DNA of 42,568 nucleotides from a virus, in the IMG/VR virus record IMGVR_UViG_3300033050_000049, positions 1 to 42,568 of that record, one strand, 5' to 3'. Shown here piece by piece: positions 24,742-31,833 of the stretch; within the stretch, counting starts at the first letter, position 1, and the number at the start of each line of letters is the position of its first letter. Below the pieces are notes generated by a model, which made no database searches, had not been told where the DNA came from, and saw nothing but the letters and a program-made list of their open reading frames with translations. Both the position numbers and the translations under genes were made by a program.

Positions 24742-25267
24742 TAATACTCGCTGCGAATTGTTCTGCTATTAATATTGGATTGTCAAGTACCGGAGGCGTG
24801 ATGTTTTTAATCTCGCTAATCTCTTTAAATGCTTGGACGTCTATATGCTTGCCAATTAATTCCAACGCTTTGACTCGATCGTGAATTTTAGGTGTCACCA
24901 TCATCTCACCACCCATTTCCTTAATTTCATACCCCGTAATCATGCGCTGCTGTGAGTAAGTTAACTCGTGTATAGGTTTAGGGTGCCCCTGCTCGTCAAA
25001 TAATTGACGGATGTCACCCAGTCCGATCATCATTAACTCACGCAACACTACCGTTGCGGTTATGTGCAACTCTTCAGCGACCGCAGTCATTAGTGTCTGT
25101 ACATAACCTTGCAAAAGCGTATCGCTGTCAAAATGCGACATACATGCCCTTGCCGTCGACTCACTGTAGCCACACATTTGCCCCGCTCGGTAACCATTAT
25201 TGCATGCGACATAAAATTGCGCCCATAGTCTGCGCCGAGGAATTATTGATAAATATTGATCATCCAT
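24722..25267 (-). CDS. terS: Small terminase subunit
   Basis: The 181-residue protein precedes the large subunit and recognises the packaging site. It has an N-terminal helix-turn-helix (GYRAGQMCGYSESTARACMSH), typical of small terminases, followed by helices for ring assembly (IHELTYSQQRMITGYEIK region) and a C-terminal tail. I start it at 25267 (MDDQYL); an in-frame GTG at 25288 is possible, and neither has a clear ribosome-binding site. The palindrome at 25284-25295 lies immediately upstream. Confidence 0.82.
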   Translation of the reverse strand: MDDQYLSIIPRRRLWAQFYVACNNGYRAGQMCGYSESTARACMSHFDSDTLLQGYVQTLMTAVAEELHITATVVLRELMMIGLGDIRQLFDEQGHPKPIHELTYSQQRMITGYEIKEMGGEMMVTPKIHDRVKALELIGKHIDVQAFKEISEIKNITPPVLDNPILIAEQFAASIIDAETS

Positions 25268-25283
25268 AGTTGACTGACAGAAT

Positions 25284-25295
25284 ACCACATGTGGT
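25284..25295. promoter_or_regulatory. Palindrome ACCACATGTGGT before terS
   Basis: A perfect 12-base palindrome sits at the upstream edge of the terminase gene, in the 178-base region between the divergent late and early units. It could be an operator for the late unit or part of the packaging recognition site. The position is suggestive; nothing more can be seen. Confidence 0.4.
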
Positions 25296-25378
25296 CAAGC
25301 TTTGCAGTTTGAAGGTATCCAAGATTTACTGTCTCAGATGATACAATAAATATAGTAAAATACTTTACATTGTAGATG

Positions 25379-25403
25379 TAGTGCGGTACTATACTTATAA
25401 GGT
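25379..25403 (+). promoter_or_regulatory. Promoter with dyad operator, copy 2
   Basis: The element matches 2012-2036 at 22 of 25 positions, including the -10-like TATACT (25390-25395) and the following TTATAAGGT. The dyad is one base short of perfect here (TGTAGT against ACTATA). A good -35 at the right distance is not evident; TTTACA is 20 bases upstream. It stands 64 bases before the small gene at 25467 and is likely the first early promoter. Confidence 0.55.
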
Positions 25404-25466
25404 CGACAAACAAGTCGGCTACCGTGCCTCGGGGCTGGGGCACAAAATCTCAAAAGGAGATATGAA

Positions 25467-25724
25467 ATGACTATACAAGTAATCACACAAGAAGGGTACA
25501 CATGCGATCTATTTGGTGCGCAAGTTATACATAGAGACGATAGTCTTTTAATTATCGCTGTACCAGAAGAGTTCTTGCCAAGCGACGATGACAAAAAATT
25601 CTGGACAGAAGAGCCTGTTTCTGTAGCGCTTACCGAAGATTTGACATTTGGAGTCAACGCTTGGTATTACACTCACAAATTGGGTGCAGTTGCAATAATT
25701 AAATATTACGTTGCCATAGAATAA
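25467..25724 (+). CDS. Hypothetical 85-residue early leader protein
   Basis: This is the first gene of the plus-strand unit, with a strong AGGAG ribosome-binding site about 7 bases before the ATG. The product has no family I recognise. It has a beta-rich start (MTIQVITQEGYTCDLFGAQV) and a middle with PSDDDKKFWTEEP. A terminator-like hairpin follows 72 bases after the stop, so it may be expressed alone, early and strongly. Confidence 0.65.
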   Translation: MTIQVITQEGYTCDLFGAQVIHRDDSLLIIAVPEEFLPSDDDKKFWTEEPVSVALTEDLTFGVNAWYYTHKLGAVAIIKYYVAIE

Positions 25725-25796
25725 CGAGAGGGAACTGGCACCTCTCAAAGTTTAGACCTTTTGTCACTAATTTTAGAAACCAATAATCACGCTCAA

Positions 25797-25837
25797 CTCT
25801 AATTTTAGGAATTTTAGCTAAAATTAGAGAGTTTTTT
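25797..25837 (+). terminator. Rho-independent terminator after the leader gene
   Basis: A perfect 12-base stem (CTCTAATTTTAG, 25797-25808, with CTAAAATTAGAG, 25818-25829) and a 9-base loop are followed by AGTTTTTT. The stem is AT-rich, so it is only moderately stable, but the geometry and T-run are right. A smaller hairpin (GAGAGG/CCTCTC, 25726-25746) sits directly after the stop codon of the gene. Confidence 0.65.
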
Positions 25838-26388
25838 GGTCCAAAATGACTAGTTTAATTAGTAGTTCCCTAACTAATATTATGTGCTGAGTTCCCTAAA
25901 ATTTCTAAAGTTACATATTTCAAATACATCTTATAACGTCAAAATAATGACGAAAGTCACATCACAGGGCATTTGTTGTACTGAGTACCCTAACCCACCC
26001 TAACTTTAAGCCCCATACCCAGACTTTTTTTCGCATACTCGGGGTGGCTACAGGCCACATAGCTACTCACTTCTGGGGGTCGATAATCACACTTTTACTC
26101 TAACTTTCCGTAGATTTCTAAAAAGTTACAAGTCCTAGCCTATATTATAGTGTTATATATTGTAGTATTATAGATGAGTATTATCTATATTTAGTTAGGG
26201 TTTATGTATATTTATATACCTTACTTATATACTTATATTACTAATAGTTAGAGTAGTTAGAGTAAACATGTAAAAAACCAGCATTTATGCGACCTGGGGG
26301 ACATCTGACATATTAGATCGATAAGGGGTTGGTCTGTGTAAACTAAAACTGTGGTAGACTAAAAATCTTGCGAGAGAGGTGAGAAACC
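25838..26388. other. Non-coding repeat-rich AT-rich region, candidate origin or control region
   Basis: I see no convincing gene in these 551 bases. They hold AGTTCCCTAA twice (25864, 25890), ATTTCTAAA-AGTTACA-type words twice (25901, about 26115), an ATAATCAC word at 26083 that repeats one at 25783 exactly 300 bases earlier, and ACTCTAACT (26097) with its complement AGTTAGAGT in tandem (26246-26263). Positions about 26140-26245 are almost pure A/T. Iteron-like words beside an easily melted stretch, directly upstream of a helicase gene, resemble a replication origin. This is inference. Confidence 0.45.
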
Positions 26389-28002
26389 ATGCAGTTATAT
26401 TCTGATCAAATCACCCTGGAATCCGATATTTTTAATGCTTGGAATTCGGGCGCAAAAGATGTGTTAGCAGTCCTGCCAACCGGCGGTGGGAAAACAATAC
26501 TCAACGCCTCGATCATAAAAAAAATGAATGTGGCAACCGCTGTGATGGCACATCGCATTGAGCTAGTTGTGCAACTATCGCACGCACTTGCGCAATTCGG
26601 GATCCCGCATGATCTCATTGCGCCACGGTCAGTTATCTCAACAATCACGCACAATTATTACGACCCGGCAAGCATGGTCAAAGTAGGCAGCGTCCAAACA
26701 CTCAGATCACGCACACATCTGTACGCCGGGTGGATCAGACAGGTGTTATTATATTGCACAGACGAGGCACATCATTTATGCAAAAAGAATCAATGGGGGG
26801 AGTGTCGAGAGCTATTTATTAACGCTAGAGGGTTGGGTTGGACTGCCACACCTTCTAGAATGGATGGAAAGGGCCTCGGACGACACGTAGACGGTTATTT
26901 TGATACTATGGTACAGGGTAAAACTTTAAGAGCACTAATCGACACTGGGCGGCTTTGTGACTATCGACTTATTGCACCCCCGTCTGACATAAATCTCAAT
27001 AATCTCAAAGTCGGAACGTCCGGTGAGTACACACCGAAAACGGTCAAAGAAGAGGTTAAATCAAGTCACATAATCGGTGATATTGTTCAACATTACATGA
27101 CGTTTGCTAGCGGTAAATTGGCATTTGTATTTGCTGATTGCGTCGAAAATGGTGCAGATATTGCATTAGATTTTAATCGTGCGGGAATTCGTGCTGAATT
27201 GTTGACTGCAAAGACACCGACTGTTGCGCGCGTTGAAACCCTCAAAAAGTTTAAAGCTCGTGAAATCATGGTAATTGTAAATGTGGATTTATTCGGCGAG
27301 GGGGTCGATGTCCCCGCGCTCGAAGTTGTTATCATGGCTCGACCGACTAACTCACTCAATCTCTATATTCAACAATTCGGTCGAGCGTTACGAGTGTCGC
27401 CGGGAAAAACCCACGGAATTATTATCGATCACGTTAATAATTGGCAGCGTCATAACTTACCGGATTCGCCGCGGGAATGGTCGTTAGATCGCCGCGAAAA
27501 GCGAGCAAAGCACGATAAAGACGCTGATTTAATACCCCTTAGAGACTGTAGTGGCTGTTACCAACCTTATGAAGCATATCGCACCCGTTGCCCTTATTGC
27601 AATTTAAAACCCACACCTGCACCGCGCGGTGGCCCCCAGCTTGTTGCTGGGAATTTGTTAGAATTTTCGGATGATGTGCTAAAAAAATTACGCGGTGAGA
27701 TAGACCGCGTGGAAATGAGTGACGATCATCTCAAAGTTAAGATGTTAAGTGCCGGAGCCAGCCCGCTGGTTGCTAACAGCGCTGCTAAGTTACATAGAGC
27801 ACGTGCAACGAGTCTTGATAATCTCAAACACTCAATTGCGTGCTGGGGGTCACTGCAACGATCAAAAGGTCTTGATGATGCTGAGAGTTATCGACTGTTT
27901 TATTTAACTTACGGTGTAGATGTGATGACCGCGCAGACACTTAATGCAAAAGAGAGTGAGAGTTTAAATAATAAATTAATAAACAAAGCTTGCACCGTGT
28001 AA
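26389..28002 (+). CDS. SF2 DNA helicase, RadD-like
   Basis: The 537-residue protein has a full superfamily 2 helicase core: Walker A LPTGGGKT (29-36), DEAH (125-128), WTATPSR (151-157), EGVDVPAL (304-311) and motif VI QFGRALR (329-335). The C-terminal part has a four-cysteine zinc site (C387, C390, C401, C404), as in RadD/YejH-type helicases. Such enzymes process branched DNA during replication and repair. GAGAGAGGTGAG precedes the ATG. It is the first replication gene after the candidate origin. Confidence 0.85.
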   Translation: MQLYSDQITLESDIFNAWNSGAKDVLAVLPTGGGKTILNASIIKKMNVATAVMAHRIELVVQLSHALAQFGIPHDLIAPRSVISTITHNYYDPASMVKVGSVQTLRSRTHLYAGWIRQVLLYCTDEAHHLCKKNQWGECRELFINARGLGWTATPSRMDGKGLGRHVDGYFDTMVQGKTLRALIDTGRLCDYRLIAPPSDINLNNLKVGTSGEYTPKTVKEEVKSSHIIGDIVQHYMTFASGKLAFVFADCVENGADIALDFNRAGIRAELLTAKTPTVARVETLKKFKAREIMVIVNVDLFGEGVDVPALEVVIMARPTNSLNLYIQQFGRALRVSPGKTHGIIIDHVNNWQRHNLPDSPREWSLDRREKRAKHDKDADLIPLRDCSGCYQPYEAYRTRCPYCNLKPTPAPRGGPQLVAGNLLEFSDDVLKKLRGEIDRVEMSDDHLKVKMLSAGASPLVANSAAKLHRARATSLDNLKHSIACWGSLQRSKGLDDAESYRLFYLTYGVDVMTAQTLNAKESESLNNKLINKACTV

Positions 28003-28053
28003 ATATTGATGATAGTATCAACTCAAGATCAACAACCGACGAGAGATACTAAA

Positions 28054-28425
28054 ATGAAATGTAGCATTGGTCAAATTTTAGCAATGACAACCAAACTAGT
28101 ATTAGCGAGTGTAGCGTTTTGGGTGATTATTATTTCGGGTGTTTTGATATCAACGGAGGCCACGGCCTCGGAACTATCGGTGCGCGGTGGGATAGGGTAT
28201 ATCCGCGCAAATGTGACATCAAGTAATGATTGGGGTACCGCACCGCCGGCTGGCTTAATAGCGCTTAAGTATACTGATGATTTATTTAAAAGTGATAAAT
28301 GGGGTTATGGTGCCGAACTGATCCACTTATCAAACGCATTTGAGGGTGCACCGTTTAATAACAATCGCGAAAGCAACCTGAATTATGCAGGTGCGTACAT
28401 AGAATACAAATTTTGGAGTAAGTGA
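28054..28425 (+). CDS. Small exported outer-membrane-like protein (PagL-like motif)
   Basis: The 123-residue protein has a long signal sequence (hydrophobic residues about 13-33, cleavage near ATASE) and a beta-strand-like mature part of about 83 residues ending in F-W-S-K. The segment HLSNAFEG (H91, S93) with a downstream glutamate (E106) resembles the active site of PagL lipid A deacylases. The mature chain is too short for a full eight-stranded barrel, so it may instead be a small surface-exclusion protein. The start at 28054 is supported by GAGAGA upstream. Confidence 0.5.
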   Translation: MKCSIGQILAMTTKLVLASVAFWVIIISGVLISTEATASELSVRGGIGYIRANVTSSNDWGTAPPAGLIALKYTDDLFKSDKWGYGAELIHLSNAFEGAPFNNNRESNLNYAGAYIEYKFWSK

Positions 28426-29036
28426 TGAATGACTTGCGAAATATACCCAAACTGGCATCAAGTAATAAACGAAGAAAGCTTACGAAGCATGCGTGCTTTA
28501 ATGTTCTACTCGATATGATCAGAGATAAAAACACGGTGGCACCCGACGGTCATTTAGCTGATTTATACAATTATTTTATTCCGTCTTTGCCAAAAAAACC
28601 AAAAACGCCCGTGGGTTGGGTTGCTTTAGCGGCGGCCAATAACCGTCACCACCGAGTCGCGCTGAGTTATATATGTTCAAATGGCAAATACATAGCAGCG
28701 ACGGATGGCGAGAGGTTGCATATGCACTTAACAGATAAGTATAGCGATGGGCTTTATGATCACATGATGTCACCGATCGGACCTAGTCTCTCGTACCCTG
28801 ACGTTGACCGGTTACTATTTACCAAAAATGAGGTAGAGTGTTCCACGGACGGTTTAGAAATAATCACACTTAATAATGTCGGTTTTGCATATAAAATTGG
28901 CGAGTGGGGGTATCGAAAAGAACATCTTGACTGCGCTTTATCTGTGATGACCGACCATACTGCGATAATAGATTATAACAGGTTAATAATTAGAGATAAA
29001 CATCATGTTGCGATTATCATAGGCACCCGAATATAA
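28425..29036 (+). CDS. Sliding-clamp-like protein (beta-clamp motifs)
   Basis: The 203-residue protein contains ICSNGKYIAATDGERLH (residues 83-99), close to the ATDGHRL signature of bacterial beta clamps. About 25 residues on it has YPDVDRLL (124-131), resembling the clamp FPDYRRVL. It is about half of a normal clamp, so it could form another oligomer or be a clamp competitor. The ATG at 28425 has GGAG six bases upstream and overlaps the previous stop. Its presence in a replication unit with its own polymerase fits a clamp role, but this is inference. Confidence 0.5.
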   Translation: MNDLRNIPKLASSNKRRKLTKHACFNVLLDMIRDKNTVAPDGHLADLYNYFIPSLPKKPKTPVGWVALAAANNRHHRVALSYICSNGKYIAATDGERLHMHLTDKYSDGLYDHMMSPIGPSLSYPDVDRLLFTKNEVECSTDGLEIITLNNVGFAYKIGEWGYRKEHLDCALSVMTDHTAIIDYNRLIIRDKHHVAIIIGTRI

Positions 29037-29041
29037 AGTAT

Positions 29042-29078
29042 TAGCATCAAAGCTTGCATAGTATGAGATTTGATGCTA
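29042..29078 (+). promoter_or_regulatory. Inverted repeat and possible promoter
   Basis: A perfect 10-base inverted repeat (TAGCATCAAA, 29042-29051, and TTTGATGCTA, 29069-29078) lies in the gap between genes. A TTGCAT and TATTGT pair with 17-base spacing overlaps it, so it may be a promoter with an operator. The absence of a T-run after the stem argues against a terminator. Confidence 0.4.
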
Positions 29079-29112
29079 TTGTAGTGACAACATTAACTCA
29101 GGGCTACAACTT

Positions 29113-29430
29113 ATGACTGCTTATACCCTCAATATACAAAATCGTGATCATGATCTGATCATACCTTCCGACACCGACACTGACAATAAACTAGAGTTGA
29201 TCAGTGATGATAACAATGTGTTGACAGACCGCGAATTTCCCGGATGGTGGGGTAACGCAGACGATGGCGACACTTATATATCGCAGTGGGTTTGTGATGC
29301 GGTGGGTCACGACAGGTGTAACTACCAAATTATATTTGAATTTCCGGCGGTGAAGGGTGACGAGCCGGATGATGACGGCTGGCCTTGGGGTGACGCATCT
29401 TTTATAGTTGAAGTGTGGGAAACTTATTAG
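29113..29430 (+). CDS. Hypothetical acidic 105-residue protein
   Basis: The product is rich in D and E and tryptophan (FPGWWGNADDGDTY, then DEPDDDGWPWGDASF), with no recognised domain. Strongly acidic small phage proteins sometimes mimic DNA, but nothing specific shows that here. It follows the inverted repeat and is preceded by a weak CAGGG ribosome-binding site. Confidence 0.6.
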   Translation: MTAYTLNIQNRDHDLIIPSDTDTDNKLELISDDNNVLTDREFPGWWGNADDGDTYISQWVCDAVGHDRCNYQIIFEFPAVKGDEPDDDGWPWGDASFIVEVWETY

Positions 29431-29457
29431 AAAACAATCAAATAGAGGAAACATAAA

Positions 29458-29652
29458 ATGATATATATGGGTGATTTAACAGTTGAGTCGGATTCAGATT
29501 ATAGTCACCTGACAGAAGTGACTGGCTATATCGATTGCAGTGGAGCAGATGCTCAAGATTCATTTTCTAAGTTTAAAAATCGGAGGTTACAAAATGAAAA
29601 ATACAATATTAGGAATGTCCGCATTATTGTTAGTGACAATCGGCTCGAGTGA
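29458..29652 (+). CDS. Short beta-repeat-like protein, probably truncated
   Basis: The 64-residue frame has a good GAGG site before its ATG and contains HLTEVTGYIDCSGADAQDSF, resembling one unit of a leucine-rich-like phage repeat (L--V-GYI-CSGAD--D-F-KL). Only one unit is present, and the rest (from about residue 40) is basic and unrelated, overlapping the next gene in another frame. It looks like a shortened relic or a minimal single-repeat protein. Confidence 0.4.
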   Translation: MIYMGDLTVESDSDYSHLTEVTGYIDCSGADAQDSFSKFKNRRLQNEKYNIRNVRIIVSDNRLE

Positions 29653-30256
29653 TGCTTTTGCGTCGAGATATGGGTATCATAACAATTATAACAGTAACAA
29701 CGTTAACTCTCGTAGTGGCGCTTACAGTGATTCTACAAGCTCAAGCGCGGCCACCGGGGGGAGTGCAGTCAGTGCGGCGACAGGTGGTCGAGCAAACGCC
29801 GGGGGTGGGAGCGCTGATAATCAAGTGAGCATCGGCGGAGACACAACCACTTTTCGTTTCCCTGTTTCGTCCGCATTTGCACCGCAATCAATCAATAATG
29901 CGGGGTGCGGTCAGGCCGTTGGTATTGCAGGACAGCTAAGAAGTTTTGGTACAAGCCTTGGGCTGCCAATTGGTAACAACTTAGACTGTGATGCTGACAA
30001 CGATGCGAACTGGTTGAGAACGCTGGGTTACGTCGACGAAGCAATAAAATCAAAATGCCAAAAAAAATCAATGCGACGCGCGCACGGAGGTAAAGCGCGT
30101 GGTCGGAAAGCACGTGCAGCAGAGTGCTATAATGATCTAAAGACACGCCCAGTCTTACAAGCTGTGTCAATTCCTGAAAACTTTAGCAAAGCCCACAATC
30201 ACCCTGAAATTGACACAAAAATAAATCGTGCATTTGCAGCAGCACAGGGGAAATGA
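29594..30256 (+). CDS. Exported low-complexity protein of a phage family of unknown function
   Basis: The 220-residue protein has a signal peptide (MKNTILGMSALLLVTIG, cleavage after AFA at about residue 23), a serine/glycine/alanine-rich region (about 25-75), then TTTFRFPVSSAFAPQ and a cysteine pair around a glycine-rich stretch (GCGQAVG, later LDCDADND). This layout recurs in phage genomes, but no role is known to me. The C-terminal part is basic (KKSMRRAHGGKARGRK). The start at 29594 has GGAGG upstream. Confidence 0.6.
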   Translation: MKNTILGMSALLLVTIGSSDAFASRYGYHNNYNSNNVNSRSGAYSDSTSSSAATGGSAVSAATGGRANAGGGSADNQVSIGGDTTTFRFPVSSAFAPQSINNAGCGQAVGIAGQLRSFGTSLGLPIGNNLDCDADNDANWLRTLGYVDEAIKSKCQKKSMRRAHGGKARGRKARAAECYNDLKTRPVLQAVSIPENFSKAHNHPEIDTKINRAFAAAQGK

Positions 30257-30333
30257 CCTCATGCCGCAAAAGTAGGTGATGAATTCTATCCGTGCAAACT
30301 AGATACTTACAAGTTTGTAAGAGGGGGCTAAAA

Positions 30334-30516
30334 ATGAATCAAATTTATACAGGTAAAAAAGGGTTAGGCCATGGAAAATATAATGGTATGGCACGGGTCG
30401 GTGACTGGGTTGGGTTAAAAATAAAATCGAGCAGGGTGATATCTAACAATGGGGGGACTGTGCGCCGGCAGGGACGTCAGGGGTGGTTAATTCTGCTCAG
30501 CGCTTATTATCAGTGA
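30334..30516 (+). CDS. Hypothetical 60-residue basic protein
   Basis: The protein starts MNQIYTGKKGLGHGKYNG and is basic and glycine-rich, with no recognised fold. AGAGGGGG precedes the ATG, and a 7-base inverted repeat (CTTACAA, 30306-30312, and TTGTAAG, 30315-30321) lies just before that. Its stop overlaps the start of the next mini-gene. An upstream in-frame start at 30292 is less likely. Confidence 0.5.
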   Translation: MNQIYTGKKGLGHGKYNGMARVGDWVGLKIKSSRVISNNGGTVRRQGRQGWLILLSAYYQ

Positions 30517-30596
30517 CGTTCGACAAGTGTTGCCACTGCGGGACCGTGTTGCACGTTAACGACCTGGACTATTATTCAATTGAACTTTTCGAATGA
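30513..30596 (+). CDS. 27-residue mini-protein with a CxxC motif
   Basis: A GTG at 30513 overlaps the previous stop (GTGA) and opens a 27-residue frame with KCCHCGT near its start and an acidic end (ELFE). The ATGA-type overlap with the following frame is the main support. One CxxC alone is too little for a zinc finger, unless it dimerises. Confidence 0.35.
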   Translation: MTFDKCCHCGTVLHVNDLDYYSIELFE

Positions 30597-30670
30597 ATGA
30601 GATGGTGTGTGACGTTGGTTATCACCCATGTGCAAAACCCACAATCACACAAAAAGGAAGCGGAAAATGA
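30593..30670 (+). CDS. 25-residue mini-protein in a coupled chain
   Basis: The ATG overlaps the stop of the previous mini-gene, and the stop overlaps the ATG of the next gene at 30667. The product is MNEMV... and ends KGSGK. It may be a real peptide or a device that couples translation. Its opening word, GAATGAATGAGATGG, recurs at about 31000. Confidence 0.3.
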   Translation: MNEMVCDVGYHPCAKPTITQKGSGK

Positions 30671-31002
30671 GCGAGTACCCGGAATGTTATCAGGAAAAAA
30701 GCAGGCGTGCTAGGAAGGAACACAAATGTTGTGAATGTCAGAGTAAAATAAACCCCGGTGACAGGTATAAATATATTTCTGGTGTGTGGAATAGACGAGG
30801 TCAGAGTTTTAAGCTGTGCCTAGAATGCCACACAATCAGAGGCATAGTTTCAAGCTTGGCCGATGAATTTCACTTTGATCCGACCGAGGATGGTCCGGCG
30901 TTTGGTGACTTGCATCAATGGATTGGTGAATTTGGTGAAGAAGGGGGCAATGAGATGGTGGATGCTATCACCATCTCAAAATCTAAGGTCACCCTCGAAT
31001 GA
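30667..31002 (+). CDS. Cysteine-rich zinc-binding phage protein
   Basis: The 111-residue protein has two cysteine pairs, KCCECQ and LCLECH, separated by a GDRYKYISGVW segment, a common small phage zinc-binding layout. The C-terminal half is acidic with GDLHQWIGEFGEEGG. The ATG at 30667 overlaps the preceding stop and has AGGAAG upstream. A role in DNA or protein binding is likely but unspecified. Confidence 0.6.
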   Translation: MSEYPECYQEKSRRARKEHKCCECQSKINPGDRYKYISGVWNRRGQSFKLCLECHTIRGIVSSLADEFHFDPTEDGPAFGDLHQWIGEFGEEGGNEMVDAITISKSKVTLE

Positions 31003-31036
31003 ATGAGATGGGTCATATCGAAATCTAACGTTAGTT

Positions 31037-31046
31037 AGTGTACACT
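31037..31046. promoter_or_regulatory. Palindrome AGTGTACACT before the DUF3850 gene
   Basis: A perfect 10-base palindrome follows the AT-rich word AACGTTAGTTA in the 64-base gap between genes. It is a candidate operator for the small operon that begins at 31067. I see no clear paired hexamers. Confidence 0.3.
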
Positions 31047-31066
31047 CACTTTGAGAGGTTAGGACA

Positions 31067-31330
31067 ATGCATCACGAGCTAAAAATATATAAAGAGCATT
31101 ATCAGAATATAGATAATGCTACGAAGAAAGCAGAGATTAGAATTAATGATAGAGATTATAAAACAGGTGACACCGCTCTATTTTATAATCCACTTACATC
31201 CTCTGACGTTGAGTTATTGTTTAGAATAACTCATGTACACTCCGAGTATGGCATGGCGGAGGGGTTTGTGTGTTTATCTTTAGAACGAATAGTCGAAATA
31301 CCCAGATCAAATAAGCCCAACCTAAAATGA
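31067..31330 (+). CDS. DUF3850 (ASCH/PUA-like) protein
   Basis: The 87-residue protein matches DUF3850. It starts with HELKIYKEHYQNI, then KKAEIRINDRDYKTGDTALF (about residues 23-42), the classic signature of this PUA-like fold, which usually binds RNA or a modified base. It overlaps the VRR-NUC gene by 4 bases. GAGAGG lies just upstream. Confidence 0.8.
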   Translation: MHHELKIYKEHYQNIDNATKKAEIRINDRDYKTGDTALFYNPLTSSDVELLFRITHVHSEYGMAEGFVCLSLERIVEIPRSNKPNLK

Positions 31331-31731
31331 ATGAGTCCGCAATACAAAACAAACTACGACTGGCTGCTGCTGCGAATGGTCAGATATTATGGCGCAATAA
31401 CTCTGGTGCGTATATAGATCGTCGCGGTGCATTAGTTAGGTACGGGTTATGTAATACCTCAAAATCTATAAATAAAACACTAAAGTCAAGCGATCTAATC
31501 GGCATCACTCAAATTGAGATAAAACCGCATCATGTCGGGCGAACTATGGGTATATTTACAGCCATCGAGGTTAAACCGTCGGGTTGGGATTATCAATCAC
31601 AAATGTCAAAAGTAACCGCTCAGATCAATTATATAAATTTGGTAAAGTCAAGTGGCGGTATAGGTGGCTTTTGTACTGATGAGAATGATATGGTGAAGGC
31701 GTTAATTGAATTTATAAATAAACCCTGCTAA
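31327..31731 (+). CDS. VRR-NUC family nuclease
   Basis: The 134-residue protein has the compact VRR-NUC layout. It opens ESAIQNKLRL, followed by RNNSGAYID, then SSDLIGI (catalytic aspartate), and FTAIEVKPS (E-x-K). A QINYINLV segment follows. These nucleases cut branched DNA such as Holliday junctions. The position between DUF3850 and the primase fits a replication/repair role. The hairpin at 31722-31756 overlaps its stop codon. Confidence 0.85.
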   Translation: MNESAIQNKLRLAAAANGQILWRNNSGAYIDRRGALVRYGLCNTSKSINKTLKSSDLIGITQIEIKPHHVGRTMGIFTAIEVKPSGWDYQSQMSKVTAQINYINLVKSSGGIGGFCTDENDMVKALIEFINKPC

Positions 31732-31756
31732 CACTAGAAGCTAATGTTAGCAGGGT
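31722..31756 (+). terminator. Strong hairpin over the VRR-NUC stop codon
   Basis: A perfect 12-base stem (ACCCTGCTAACA, 31722-31733; TGTTAGCAGGGT, 31745-31756) with an 11-base loop spans the end of the nuclease gene. No T-run follows, so it may act as an attenuator, an RNA-processing or mRNA-stabilising hairpin rather than a classic terminator. The primase gene starts 78 bases later with its own AAGGA site. Confidence 0.5.
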
Positions 31757-31833
31757 AACACATCGGCGAGCAGGAGAGAGGCTGAACGCGAAACCATAAT
31801 AACCCGGTTCGTCAGCACTTACAAGGACTAATT

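Noticed and set aside
25289-26388. CRISPR array or tRNA genes in the non-coding region
   Set aside because: The repeats are short and irregularly spaced, with no spacer pattern, and no cloverleaf with a plausible anticodon arm could be traced.
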